DNA of 64,000 bases from Rhea pennata (taxonomy: Eukaryota; Chordata; Aves; Rheiformes; Rheidae): contig NC_084665.1 in NCBI RefSeq assembly GCF_028389875.1, positions 1,426,001 through 1,490,000 on the forward strand. The letters are read 5' to 3'. The position numbers were made by a program, and so were the translations under genes. The notes beneath the pieces were generated by a model, which was not told the DNA's origin, made no database searches, and saw nothing but the letters and a program-made list of their open reading frames with translations. This document shows positions 42,101 to 50,500 of this stretch, piece by piece; positions within the stretch are counted from its first letter, which is position 1; each line of letters opens with the position of its first letter.

Positions 42101-44326
42101 ATGTTTCGGGCATGATTAACCTGGCGGTTCTTCATTTCCATTTCTGCGTATTTCAGCCAGAGAGTGACATTTCTGTAGTCCACATCTAAAGCACGCTCGT
42201 AAATGGAACGAGCTCTGGAAAGTAAAGAGACATCATTGAAGTATGTTGAGAACATAATGTGCCCCCAAGACTTTGATAGTATTTGTCAGCATGTATCTAA
42301 AAAGGTTTAAAAAGAGATGCCTACAGCTATAGCATAATTACCTTTGTATTTCTTTCAGGCTTTCCTCCCATTGTGCGTACTTTATCCAGTTACTGATAAC
42401 AGTTCTGTTTTTTCTTATGTTATCTTCAAAAGTCTAAGGAGAAAATTATTTCTGTAAGTAGGAAATTCTTCTGTATAGAATGACCTCATTATAAACAGCT
42501 TACAGAATATTATTATAACTGGACTACATTCCAAATGTTACATCTATGCAGATGCTGAAACAAATCATATTCAGTATTTGCTAAAAATGGCATAAGAGAG
42601 CCACTAGAAGTACAGATCATCATATAGATAAGGACTAAACTCAAGTTCCTGCAACCTAATACATAAAATACTGAGAGGAAAATAACAGCACTCAAATCTT
42701 TTCCTTTTTCACCTTCAGTCTCCTGGTTAGCTATTTCAATAGCAACATTAACTAGACATACAGAATCCAATCATTGCAGACTAAACTATGTATACATACT
42801 TGGATATATATACTTGGATGTGTCAGCAAGAGTTTGTTCACTTAGATCTGTTTGTATCATCACAGTCTCTTGTGTTTTTTTTTAATAGCAAGATGCATTA
42901 TGATTATTCTCTTGATTTAATATTCTACTGCTAAAAGTGCTAGACAAATTTCACAGCTCATGAAATGTAATGGTGAGGGCCTGTTCAGTGTGTTGTGGAC
43001 TACTGTCAGGATCACTGCTATTGCTATTTAACATGTGGCTAAACATGGTTTAACACACACAGTTAACATACAGTGTTTTGTTACTGCTCTTCAAATGAGG
43101 GATGAGAAAAATGTAACATCAAAACCAGTGTCTGCAGTGCTGTGGTGTTGATCATCTAACTGTAGTTGCCCTCTATCTGCCCAAGTGAAATAACATCACC
43201 ACCAGCCAGCACTGTAAAGCCCTGAATCTTCACTAAGAGTCCTAAACATGATTGTAAGAGAGCAAATGGACACCCACTAAGGTATGAGTACACAAGTGCC
43301 ATCTGCTTGTGCTAGAACAGTCACCAGCTCTGAATATACGCATACATGCTACAGCAAATGATGTTCCTAATTTATCTCTAGATCCTGGTTCTATCATTAG
43401 ACATTGGCTGTATCTAAAAAATAACTGAGTTAGTCTAGTTGAAAACATTTAAAGTTTGCTGTTAGTGATATACTTGGCCTTTACTTTCTTTTGATCCAGA
43501 ACAGGAATTGCCAAAGGAGAAAGCAGATCAAAACAGCAAACAAACGTGTACAAGCAAAGGAGTTTTCTTTTTTAAATAAAGAAAAGTTTATACCTGAAGT
43601 CTCACAAGCAAAATGGATAAGTTTGAAGGCAATCATCAAAACATAACCATGGTTAATGTAGAATGCTATATTCTAAAGTCTGTGAAAAACTGTAAAACTT
43701 TCTAAAGTACTACCAAACTTTATGTTAAACAGCATGTTTATAACTTAGAACTTCTGCATGAAATAAAATTTTCTATTGAAAAGAGAAAACATTTCCTATT
43801 GAAAATGTTTGAGTTTTTTTTAATAATTGCTATTACTTGAAAAATGCACTAGTAATGTGAAACATATCTTGTTTAAATTAAGATCGATTACGATTTCAGT
43901 ACTTTATATGAGCAGCAATATTGGGCGGGGGGGGGCTTTACCTTCCTTTTCCGAAGTTTATAGTCATTTAGCTCCTCTACATCTGTGATCTTCTGCTGAG
44001 GAGGTGGTGGAAGAAGTTCAAGCTCTCGCTCTTTTGCCTCCCTTAAAAGCTGTTCTGCTGTGATCTGAACTTCAGCGGGTGCTTTATTTTTCACCTGTAA
44101 AGTAAAGAATTACAGCAAGGATTTAAAATTTTCCCTGTTCCTACCCCTGCTCGGCCAGGTCAGGCCAGGCCAGGCCGGGCGGCTGCAGGGCGTAGCCGAG
44201 GCCGAGGCCGAGGCCTGGCCCTGGCCCCGGCCCCGCTGCGGCCCCCTCCTCCCCCTGGGGCCGGGTGCCCCGTCGAACCTTCGCCACTTTCGGGATCCGC
44301 TGCTTCCCAGCGGCCGTAGACGCCAT
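32960..44326 (-). CDS. CRNKL1: CRNKL1, crooked neck-like pre-mRNA splicing factor
   Basis: CRNKL1 is a nuclear scaffold of the Prp19-associated catalytic spliceosome, made of HAT (half-a-TPR) repeats. Fourteen exons on the minus strand, 5' to 3': 44326-44279, 44094-43942, 42433-42342, 42214-42056, 41706-41540, 41151-40973, 40309-40139, 39538-39347, 38542-38483, 37310-37230, 35118-34879, 34444-34343, 33895-33647, 33130-32960. They sum to 2064 nt, 687 codons plus stop, equal to the recalled shorter human form starting [19 protein letters not shown] repeats fill the protein from about residue 80 to 560, with the W-x-x-Y/F and ARxIYERAL signatures visible in nearly every exon. The C-terminus is charged. 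Introns include one AT-AC, one GC-AG and one with a weak GTTCGA donor. Introns not listed separately hold only short homopolymer runs. Confidence 0.98.
33131..33646 (-). other. CRNKL1: CRNKL1 intron 13, nothing recognised
   Basis: Short AT-rich intron without exon-like or repeat sequence. Confidence 0.6.
33647..33895 (-). CDS. CRNKL1: CRNKL1 exon 13
   Basis: Acceptor TTTCACTACAG and donor GTAAGA. It encodes [20 protein letters not shown] through [11 protein letters not shown], the last HAT repeats and the basic KKRRK patch. Confidence 0.96.
34343..34444 (-). CDS. CRNKL1: CRNKL1 exon 12
   Basis: Acceptor CTTTTACAG and donor GTACAT. 34 codons: [20 protein letters not shown] then [14 protein letters not shown]. 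Confidence 0.96.
34879..35118 (-). CDS. CRNKL1: CRNKL1 exon 11
   Basis: Acceptor TTTTAAACAG and donor GTAAGC. It encodes [20 protein letters not shown] through [14 protein letters not shown], two HAT repeats. Confidence 0.97.
35119..37229 (-). other. CRNKL1: CRNKL1 intron 10, largest of the gene
   Basis: A 2.1-kb intron with a short GATA run near 35530-35543. No exon or RNA gene was recognised. Confidence 0.6.
37230..37310 (-). CDS. CRNKL1: CRNKL1 exon 10
   Basis: An 81-nt exon coding [20 protein letters not shown] then PLARRAL. Acceptor TTCTTTCAG and donor GTAAGG. Confidence 0.97.
37311..38482 (-). other. CRNKL1: CRNKL1 intron 9, nothing recognised
   Basis: AT-rich intron with no exon-like sequence. 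A GATGATGAT/ACTGA pair near 38154-38192 was considered as a C/D snoRNA and dropped as too short. Confidence 0.6.
38483..38542 (-). CDS. CRNKL1: CRNKL1 exon 9
   Basis: A 60-nt exon coding [20 protein letters not shown], exactly 20 codons. Acceptor TTTTTATAG and donor GTATGG. Human has ASLELIPHKK at the end. Confidence 0.96.
38543..39346 (-). other. CRNKL1: CRNKL1 intron 8, GC-AG intron
   Basis: Minus-strand donor AAG|GCAAGT and acceptor TTTTTATAG. AG|GCAAGT is the classic strong context of GC-AG introns spliced by the major spliceosome. The intron also holds a TA/CA/TA microsatellite at 38680-38719. Confidence 0.9.
38680..38719 (+). repeat. Compound TA/CA/TA microsatellite
   Basis: TA repeats, then about ten CA units, then CG and TA repeats, in CRNKL1 intron 8. 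Likely polymorphic. Confidence 0.92.
39347..39538 (-). CDS. CRNKL1: CRNKL1 exon 8, before the GC-AG intron
   Basis: Acceptor CTTGTGTAAG. It encodes [20 protein letters not shown] through [14 protein letters not shown], 64 codons. The donor is GCAAGT directly after AAG; the following exon must start GAT CCA in phase 0, which excludes the GT sites a few bases on. Confidence 0.95.
39539..40138 (-). other. CRNKL1: CRNKL1 intron 7
   Basis: A plus-strand A-run of about 23 lies at 39657-39679. Nothing else was recognised. Confidence 0.6.
40139..40309 (-). CDS. CRNKL1: CRNKL1 exon 7
   Basis: Acceptor ATATTTTCAG and donor GTATGT. It encodes [20 protein letters not shown] through [20 protein letters not shown] plus K. 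Confidence 0.97.
40310..40972 (-). other. CRNKL1: CRNKL1 intron 6, nothing recognised
   Basis: AT-rich intron with a short T-run near 40651. Confidence 0.6.
40973..41151 (-). CDS. CRNKL1: CRNKL1 exon 6, after the AT-AC intron
   Basis: It begins right after terminal AC and ends before donor GTAAGG. It encodes [20 protein letters not shown] through [20 protein letters not shown] repeats. A competing open frame on the same strand over this region is a shadow. Confidence 0.95.
41152..41539 (-). other. CRNKL1: CRNKL1 intron 5, minor-spliceosome AT-AC intron
   Basis: On the minus strand the 388-nt intron begins ATATCCTTTC and ends TTCTTTAACATAACTATAC. The donor is the U12 AT-AC consensus, TTCTTTAAC differs by one base from the branch consensus TTCCTTAAC, and the probable branch A is 11 bases from the terminal AC. 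No GT/AG alternative preserves the protein. Confidence 0.94.
41540..41706 (-). CDS. CRNKL1: CRNKL1 exon 5, before the AT-AC intron
   Basis: Acceptor TTTTCTAAG. It encodes [20 protein letters not shown] through [12 protein letters not shown] and the first base (T) of Phe207. The exon is followed by ATATCCTTTC, not GT. The split codon plus the next exon (TT GTT ATT GTT) gives ERFVIVHPDV, matching human ERFVLVHPDV. Confidence 0.95.
42056..42214 (-). CDS. CRNKL1: CRNKL1 exon 4
   Basis: Acceptor ACTTTCCAG and donor GTATGT. It encodes [20 protein letters not shown] through [10 protein letters not shown] with a split Trp codon, covering HAT repeats 1-2. Confidence 0.97.
42342..42433 (-). CDS. CRNKL1: CRNKL1 exon 3
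   Basis: Acceptor TCTCCTTAG and donor GTAATT. It encodes [20 protein letters not shown] through [10 protein letters not shown] plus two bases of Arg98, the first HAT repeat. Confidence 0.96.
42434..43941 (-). other. CRNKL1: CRNKL1 intron 2, nothing recognised
   Basis: A 1.5-kb AT-rich intron with a G-run (43927-43935) close to exon 2. The 68-85 codon open frames are unsupported. Confidence 0.6.
43942..44094 (-). CDS. CRNKL1: CRNKL1 exon 2
   Basis: Acceptor TACTTTACAG and donor GTAAAG. It encodes [20 protein letters not shown] through [12 protein letters not shown], the conserved N-terminal region before the HAT array. Human has Glu where this has Val in TDVEELND. Confidence 0.96.
44279..44326 (-). 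CDS. CRNKL1: CRNKL1 exon 1
   Basis: ATG (44326-44324) with AAG before it. It encodes [16 protein letters not shown]. The donor after AAG is GTTCGA, weak beyond the GT, but the phase and the conserved [12 protein letters not shown] join require it. No alternative GT in the 184-nt intron gives a productive frame by eye. Confidence 0.88.
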
Positions 44327-44383
44327 CTTGCTGCCTCTCCGCTCCGGCCGCGGCCCCCGTCACCCCTGACCTCACGCAGCGTC

Positions 44384-44397
44384 GTTACCGCGGCAAC
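44384..44397. promoter_or_regulatory. RFX X-box between CRNKL1 and CFAP61
   Basis: GTTACCGCGGCAAC satisfies GTNRCC-N2-RGYAAC in full. RFX2/RFX3 X-boxes typify promoters of motile-cilium genes, and CFAP61 is one. It lies 58 bp upstream of the CRNKL1 ATG. Confidence 0.8.
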
Positions 44398-44499
44398 GGC
44401 GGCGTGGCGTCTTAACGGCTGCTCCACGCGAGAGAGACGGAGAGGAAAGCCCTCGCCGGCGGTGAGGATAGCAGGCGCGCCTTTCTCGCTCCGCCGCGC

Positions 44500-44566
44500 C
44501 CCCAGCTTCCCCGCTGCGCCTCGAGCACCACGGTACGGGACGCCATCGCGTCGCAGCTGGGGGAAG
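44500..44566 (+). other. CFAP61: Putative CFAP61 non-coding exon 1 (start uncertain)
   Basis: Only the 3' end is supported: GGGAAG|GTGAGC at 44566/44567. The first coding exon begins at an acceptor (47434) with only eight bases before the ATG, so at least one upstream 5' UTR exon must exist, and this CpG island is the natural place. The transcription start cannot be read from sequence. Confidence 0.5.
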
Positions 44567-47433
44567 GTGAGCGCCCGGCGTGCGGGCGGCAGGCGCGGCC
44601 CCCGCCCGCCCCGAGCCCCGAACTACACTTCCCAGCGCCCCTTGCGCGGCCCGGCTCCCAGCATGCTCCGGGCGGCGCGGCGCGGCGCGGCGCCCCCTGG
44701 GGGCCCGCGGGCGGCAAGGAGGTGCGGGCCGCTGCCGGCCGTGAGGGCCGGGGTTGGCTTCAGCCTGATTTTATTCTGCCGCTAGAGTCGGCTTCTGTCT
44801 CTGGGTTTGTGTAGCCTTCAGCGGCTACATCGGCAGCTCGGCTCCGAACTGAAGGGCTGTTGCCAAATGCCCAAGATTAAAAGGGAATGATGGCATGACA
44901 TAAAAAAAATACATATATTTATTGCATAGCAGAGCCTATGCTGATGATGTACAGCCCAAGATATGTCAGTATTGGTTACAAATGCTTAAAAAACACTTGT
45001 ATCCCACCCTGGGTCTCCGTGCTGCTTTCACTCACTCACTTATTAATCAAGAGTGCTTAGCCTAGCTCTTAGACCTAGCAGCCTTCTATCACGGCATTTC
45101 AGCTTTAAAATTGGAGTCTGGTTTTGTTCCTCTGGGCTTTTCAGGGATGAGGACGGTCAACAGCACTCACCCGTGTTGCCAGGGCAAGCCATTATTTCTT
45201 TCTTGGCCTGATTTCTGTCTGGTTTGTGTGTGCCATCTGCCATGGGTCCGATCAATCAGAAGGAGGTGTCCCATGGAAGTCTTCTGAGGGATGCGCTTTC
45301 AGCATGTTTGGTGTGCTTTGAGTCACCAACAGAAAGAATAATTATCACTTGGGAATCTCTTTGGGCTTAAAAAGAGAACATTTTAATTAATTAATGAGCT
45401 AGAGGGGAAGTTATTCGAAGAACTGGTTCAGAAAAGGAACAGTTCTTTATCTGCTTGTCTTGCCAATTTTCTCAGCTATTGTATGCTGTTCTCCTAATAC
45501 AGCTACAGGATTTATGGTAGGAACAGTACATTTTGTTTTTATAAAAACAGTACATTTTAAATGTATGAATGTTGTTTTCTGTCTGTCATAGTTGCACTAG
45601 TGTTTGGGGGGAGGTGGATTAGTACTTTTCAATACATGAAGCTGAACAACTAAATAGAGAAATGTGGCAAACTGCACTTTCCTCAGCTGAAGTAATCTTA
45701 ATGCTGAAGTTAAATTTGCTATCAACATTTTAAAATCCCTGTTTGTTTTGATTTATGGAGATGAAATTAATGAAAATTAACCAATTATTTTAGTAGTCTC
45801 GCAGTTTAAGGTTGCTTAGTTAAATGCGTAAGTGAATTGTGGGGACATTTTGTCTGCTCACTTTAGGAACTACCCTTCATTTAGCCTTAGTATAATTTCT
45901 TCCACTCCACAGGAAAGAATGTACACGTCTTACAACTTAAGACACTAGAGAAATTGCCTACATAAGCCATTGTCTTTTTTTTTTTGATAGGTGTTATTGT
46001 CATAATCTATATTAAGTAAGTACATTCAAGCCTAGCTGGATGAATGAGACAGTTGAGAGGCAGTGGCCGTAACTATTTCTCTACAGACGTTAAAAATGGT
46101 GGACATACATGATACTTCTGTATGTAGAGAAAGATCTTGCACTCAGCTGACAGCAGGAAGACAGAGATTTCTGCTGTAGTCATTAGGGGGGAGATTCATG
46201 AGGTTCATCTTTCTTCTCAGTAGCAGAACAGTAGTATGTTCCCAGGTATGCAAACCAAAATTGGATTCTTTCCGCATAACAACTCTGTCCACTAAGCCCG
46301 TGCATTAAGACCTGCTGAAGATATTTTGGTGCCAGGGGCCTTTTGCAAACATAAATTTGCATGACTGAGACTGTTGGTATTACATACAATAATCTCTTGA
46401 CTGTGTGTGAAAGATGTAGCTGTACACATGACTTTGTATATAAAAGATGTTAAATTCAGGATTTCCTTCATTATCTCATTTTAGTTGGGATCTGTGGAGC
46501 ATAATTCAGGTATTGCCATCATATCTGGGTTTGGAGCCACTGTTGGAAATGGCTGTTGTATTGGGTCAATTGGTAAAAGAGTTCTAGTCTAGATGTATTG
46601 GCTATATAGACTTTTTCTTTTTTTGAATTAACAATGTGGTCTTTTACACACGTGTATTTAAGAAATTGCAGTAAATGACTGTGTTGGTTCCGTTTCTATA
46701 TTTTTACCTGCCTAATTTTTATTTGTTACAATAGGATATAGTCCGTCTGTACAATAATGGCTGGCAACACAGCTGAAAGATAAGTGAACTGTTAGTGATA
46801 ATCACAGATGGGCTGACTGCCTGTTGCCATCTATGTTACAAAATTGGTAGACATCTTAATAAATCACTTGGGAGCTGACAAACTATGCAGATGTTGAACC
46901 ACACAAATATTTTCTTTCTGGTCAGAGAAGCCATAGAGCTTTCAATTCCTTCTGAAGTTTAAACATCAGTGTTGACTTAAAAAGGAAGTTTGAGCAGTTT
47001 GGGGCAAAATGCACTTAACTCATTTGAGGTTGCTGCTTAACATTATTATGACATTATTATTCTGAGCTGATTCTGCCAACTCACTAGACTGAAAGCTATG
47101 AATAATTTGAAATGACTAACAGTGAGTACTATTCTGATAAGTAGCATGTGAATGCCTTTAAATAAATAGATGCAAAACTAGTTTGTAGTCCATTAAAAAT
47201 GGTTCTATGTAGCATGTGGAATACGTACAGTATCAGTATTTCCACATGTGCACTATATGCAAGCTGTAGCTATATGCAAGGAGTAGTCAGGTATACATGC
47301 AGAAGCCTACAGGAATTAGGCACTTAAATTGCAATCTTCTCCATGTTTTAAAAATTCCATTTCAAGTAACTACATTCAACAACAAATTGCTACAGGATCT
47401 GCTAGAACAACGTTTTCTTTCTTTTTGTTACAG
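44567..47433 (+). other. CFAP61: CFAP61 5' intron
   Basis: It begins within the CpG island; beyond about 44860 it is AT-rich with no exon, repeat or RNA gene recognised. Confidence 0.55.
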
Positions 47434-47441
47434 TCCATAAA

Positions 47442-47584
47442 ATGACTACAATAACTTCATCGAGAGGAAAGGCAGAAGTAGTCAGTGCCAGAAGGACAGA
47501 ATCACATGATATTCCTGATATTATCAGCCTCATCAGCAGTTCTACAAAAAAAACTTTTGGAAGGATTAATGTCATATATCTTTT
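47442..47584 (+). CDS. CFAP61: CFAP61 first coding exon
   Basis: The exon begins at 47434 after acceptor TTTTGTTACAG; ATG at 47442. It encodes MTTITSSRGKAEVVSARRTE through GRINVIYL with a split Leu48. Donor GTAAGT. Confidence 0.93.
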
Positions 47585-50500
47585 GTAAGTAACTGTTTAG
47601 GGACATTGTATTACCATTCTTGCAGGAAAATTAAAGAAATTGGGTTATCCTTAAAAGAGCAGATAAATATTATGAGCCTTGACACAGTGTAGCATAATGA
47701 TTTTTTTTTATGCAGCTCATTAAAAGGGAAAGAAAATCTGCTTCCATCTCCTTTGTGCTACAAATGTGCATTACTGTGCTACCTTGGCTCACAGCAGCAA
47801 GTATTGGGGACAGGATTTGACTCTATATTACCTTACTTTTTATAAAAGTTCCAAAGAAATACTTCTGAATATTATATGATAAAACCATTAGATTACAAGG
47901 TCTGCTGTCTGCTTCATCTAGTTGAGGCCTTTTGTCAATTGGAGAGTATTTGAAATAGAGGGGCAGGGATTGGGGATTTTGATTGCTGTGTGGCCATGAC
48001 TCTTCTGTTCTCTTTCCTTGCTTATGTCCAAACATTTTCCTTCTCTACCAGTTTCCCCTTAAGGAAAAGAGTTGTTAGGGATTTTTTTTGCCTCTCTTGT
48101 TCTGTCTTGGGAGAAAGAGTCTCTCCATCTGCTGTAAAGTGCATGTTTCAATGTGCCTCTTCCTTTGTACTTTCTACCACTGAGATATTTAATATCCCCT
48201 ATGTCAGGACATCTGTATCCTAGCTTTTTGCAGGGCAAAACCATTAGCAAAAGCATGTCGTTGTGGAAGCCTTCTGCTATAGTATGTGCAATACTAGAGA
48301 CTCTTTTCTGTGCAGTGATGTATAGTACACAGAGTGCATGAAATGCCAGTGGGCCATCTCAGGCTTTTTTTGCATTTGTCTTTGAAGGGAAATAGATACC
48401 AGCTATTTGGGAAAAATAGAATTATGAGAAAAAATACAAAGAAGAGGGAACATTTAACTCTTGCATAGCAAATATGTAGTAACTGAGGGTTAGAAAAATC
48501 ATTTAATTATTATCATTTCCGAATCCACTAAATAAATAAGTGTTTGGAATTAAGTATTAACATCAAGTTAGGATTTGGGTAATGAAGCTTTATTGAGGCT
48601 TGAGCCTCTGAGCTCTTTTGAATGTGGTTAATTTTAGAGGTCTGACAGGCTGAATTATATGCTCGATGCTGCTATGCATGGTAGTTAGGCTGAGTACATG
48701 CAAGGATTAGAGTCTGGAGAACTTGAAGACAAGAGAGACGTATGACTGAGGGTCTAAAATCTAGTGATCTTTATTTTCCCCATTTCTGAATGATAATTTA
48801 TTGAGAGAGAAAAAAGGAAAACAACAAAGAGAAGGAGAAAATAATATAAAACTTGCTTTATAAAGAGTTTTCCTCGTCTACAGAGATGTCACTGCAAGAC
48901 AATCAAAGAAGATTCTTTTTTATTTAGTGTATCTTAAATAGACAGGTAGTGAAATAAAAGGGAGATGCAAAGGGACAGATCGTGCACGTATGTAAACTGT
49001 TCATGTGTGTATACCAGGTTTCTATTAGTTAGAGGTATACTTTAAGAGATGAGGCATATGGAAGGGAAGGACTTGCCTTTAATATTTGCCCCTTTTGCCA
49101 GACACTGTCAGCTTGGGAGAACAAGATAGATATATCTAGTTAAAAAACAGAAACAAAAATACCCCACAAACAAAAAGCTTCAAAGTTTGTAACTTATGTT
49201 TACATCTGTGTATTGCATATAAAGAACCCTGTTTGAAGAATAACTGAAAATTATATTTAAAGTTAGAATTTATGACAATAAGTTTGTTCCAGTTTCTCTG
49301 CTGAAGTGAGAGGTATTATATGTTAGGTCTGAAAGATACAGGCTTGTGGAAAGAGTACAGCATGAGTTTATGAATGAAAGGACAAATCTGAAACTGGAGG
49401 AGGGTCTACAATGTTCTCTCAGAACAGTACCTCTTAGTTCAGGAGATTTTATTTGTACAAGGGCTTTTGACTTAGCCCAGTTGTGAAATGCAGTATTTAC
49501 ATTTACTCACCTTTTATTCCAAGGTGCTTTTGAAACTGTGGCCCTAGAGGTACCCTTTACCTCAACAACTGAGTTCTGAGCAGGCTGACTACTGCTTAGG
49601 AATCCACCTAGGGGTACTCTGAGGTCAGGTTTCAGCCTTCATCCATGCAGGATTTGCTCTCAGTCCGTGCAAAACAGAGCAAAAATAGGACTGTCTCAGC
49701 AATAATACAGATACTTTATTGAAAGTAAATAAGAACCTGTTAAGAGCAAACTTGTTCTTGAAGTTATTTATTTAGCAAGAAACTATAGAGAGTGAGTATA
49801 GCTGTTTGATAACTCAGGAATTTCACTGCTAATATTTTTAAGTGATAAATATTTTTCTTGGTCATTCACAGAACTTACTTTATATTTACATTGTTTACTG
49901 GGTTAGTATTTTGAAATCTGGGCATACTCAGTGTATATGACATGCACAACCAGCGTGACAGATGGACATATGAATGGGAACTACAAACAACTATTTTAAT
50001 GTCATTATATCCTTATGACAACTTTTGTGTCTGTTTTGAGTATTTCCAGAACACATCCTGGTTATCAAGTGTAAGACTTCCCTACACATTTTTTTAATGT
50101 AATTTCTTCAACTTCTGCATTTAAATTGTTTTAACAGAGAAAAATCAAATCTTGCTGTGACTCTCAGCAATAAGAAGAAAGAGTCTATTGCCCATGCTTT
50201 GTTTTTGGACTATCCAAATTGGAATATCACTGATCAGTCTGATTGGGAATCATTCTTACATGAAAACTACATTAACAAGTGCACTGTAAGTAAATTGCGT
50301 AATTTTAGTTGAGTTTTCACTTAAGGCGCTCATATAAAAATAGGCATAGGAATCTAAAATATAATTTAGGTAGAATTTAGGCACTTAGATTCCTCACTAA
50401 ACTCTCAGTTGCTCAGAAGTTCATGCTTTTGCCACTGAAGTAACTTAAGGTTTCTGCCATTCTGACAGAGGCCATTAGGGATTTGCAAGTTGAGTCCTTT

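Larger units (their letters stand above)
44100..44760. promoter_or_regulatory. Bidirectional CpG-island promoter of CRNKL1 and CFAP61
   Basis: A dense CpG island lies between the CRNKL1 ATG (44326, minus) and the CFAP61 side. It contains an RFX X-box (44384-44397), a ZNF143-like ACTACACTTCCCAGC (44622-44636) and a TCCCAGCATGC half-site (44656-44666). A good donor GGGAAG|GTGAGC at 44566/44567 on the plus strand probably ends a non-coding first exon of CFAP61. No TATA box. Head-to-head spacing is under 300 bp. Confidence 0.82.

Noticed and set aside
44110-44785. Several overlapping 60-107 codon frames in the CRNKL1/CFAP61 promoter, including readthrough of CRNKL1 exon 1
   Set aside because: GC-rich island composition. 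The exon 1 readthrough frame contradicts the conserved [12 protein letters not shown] junction.
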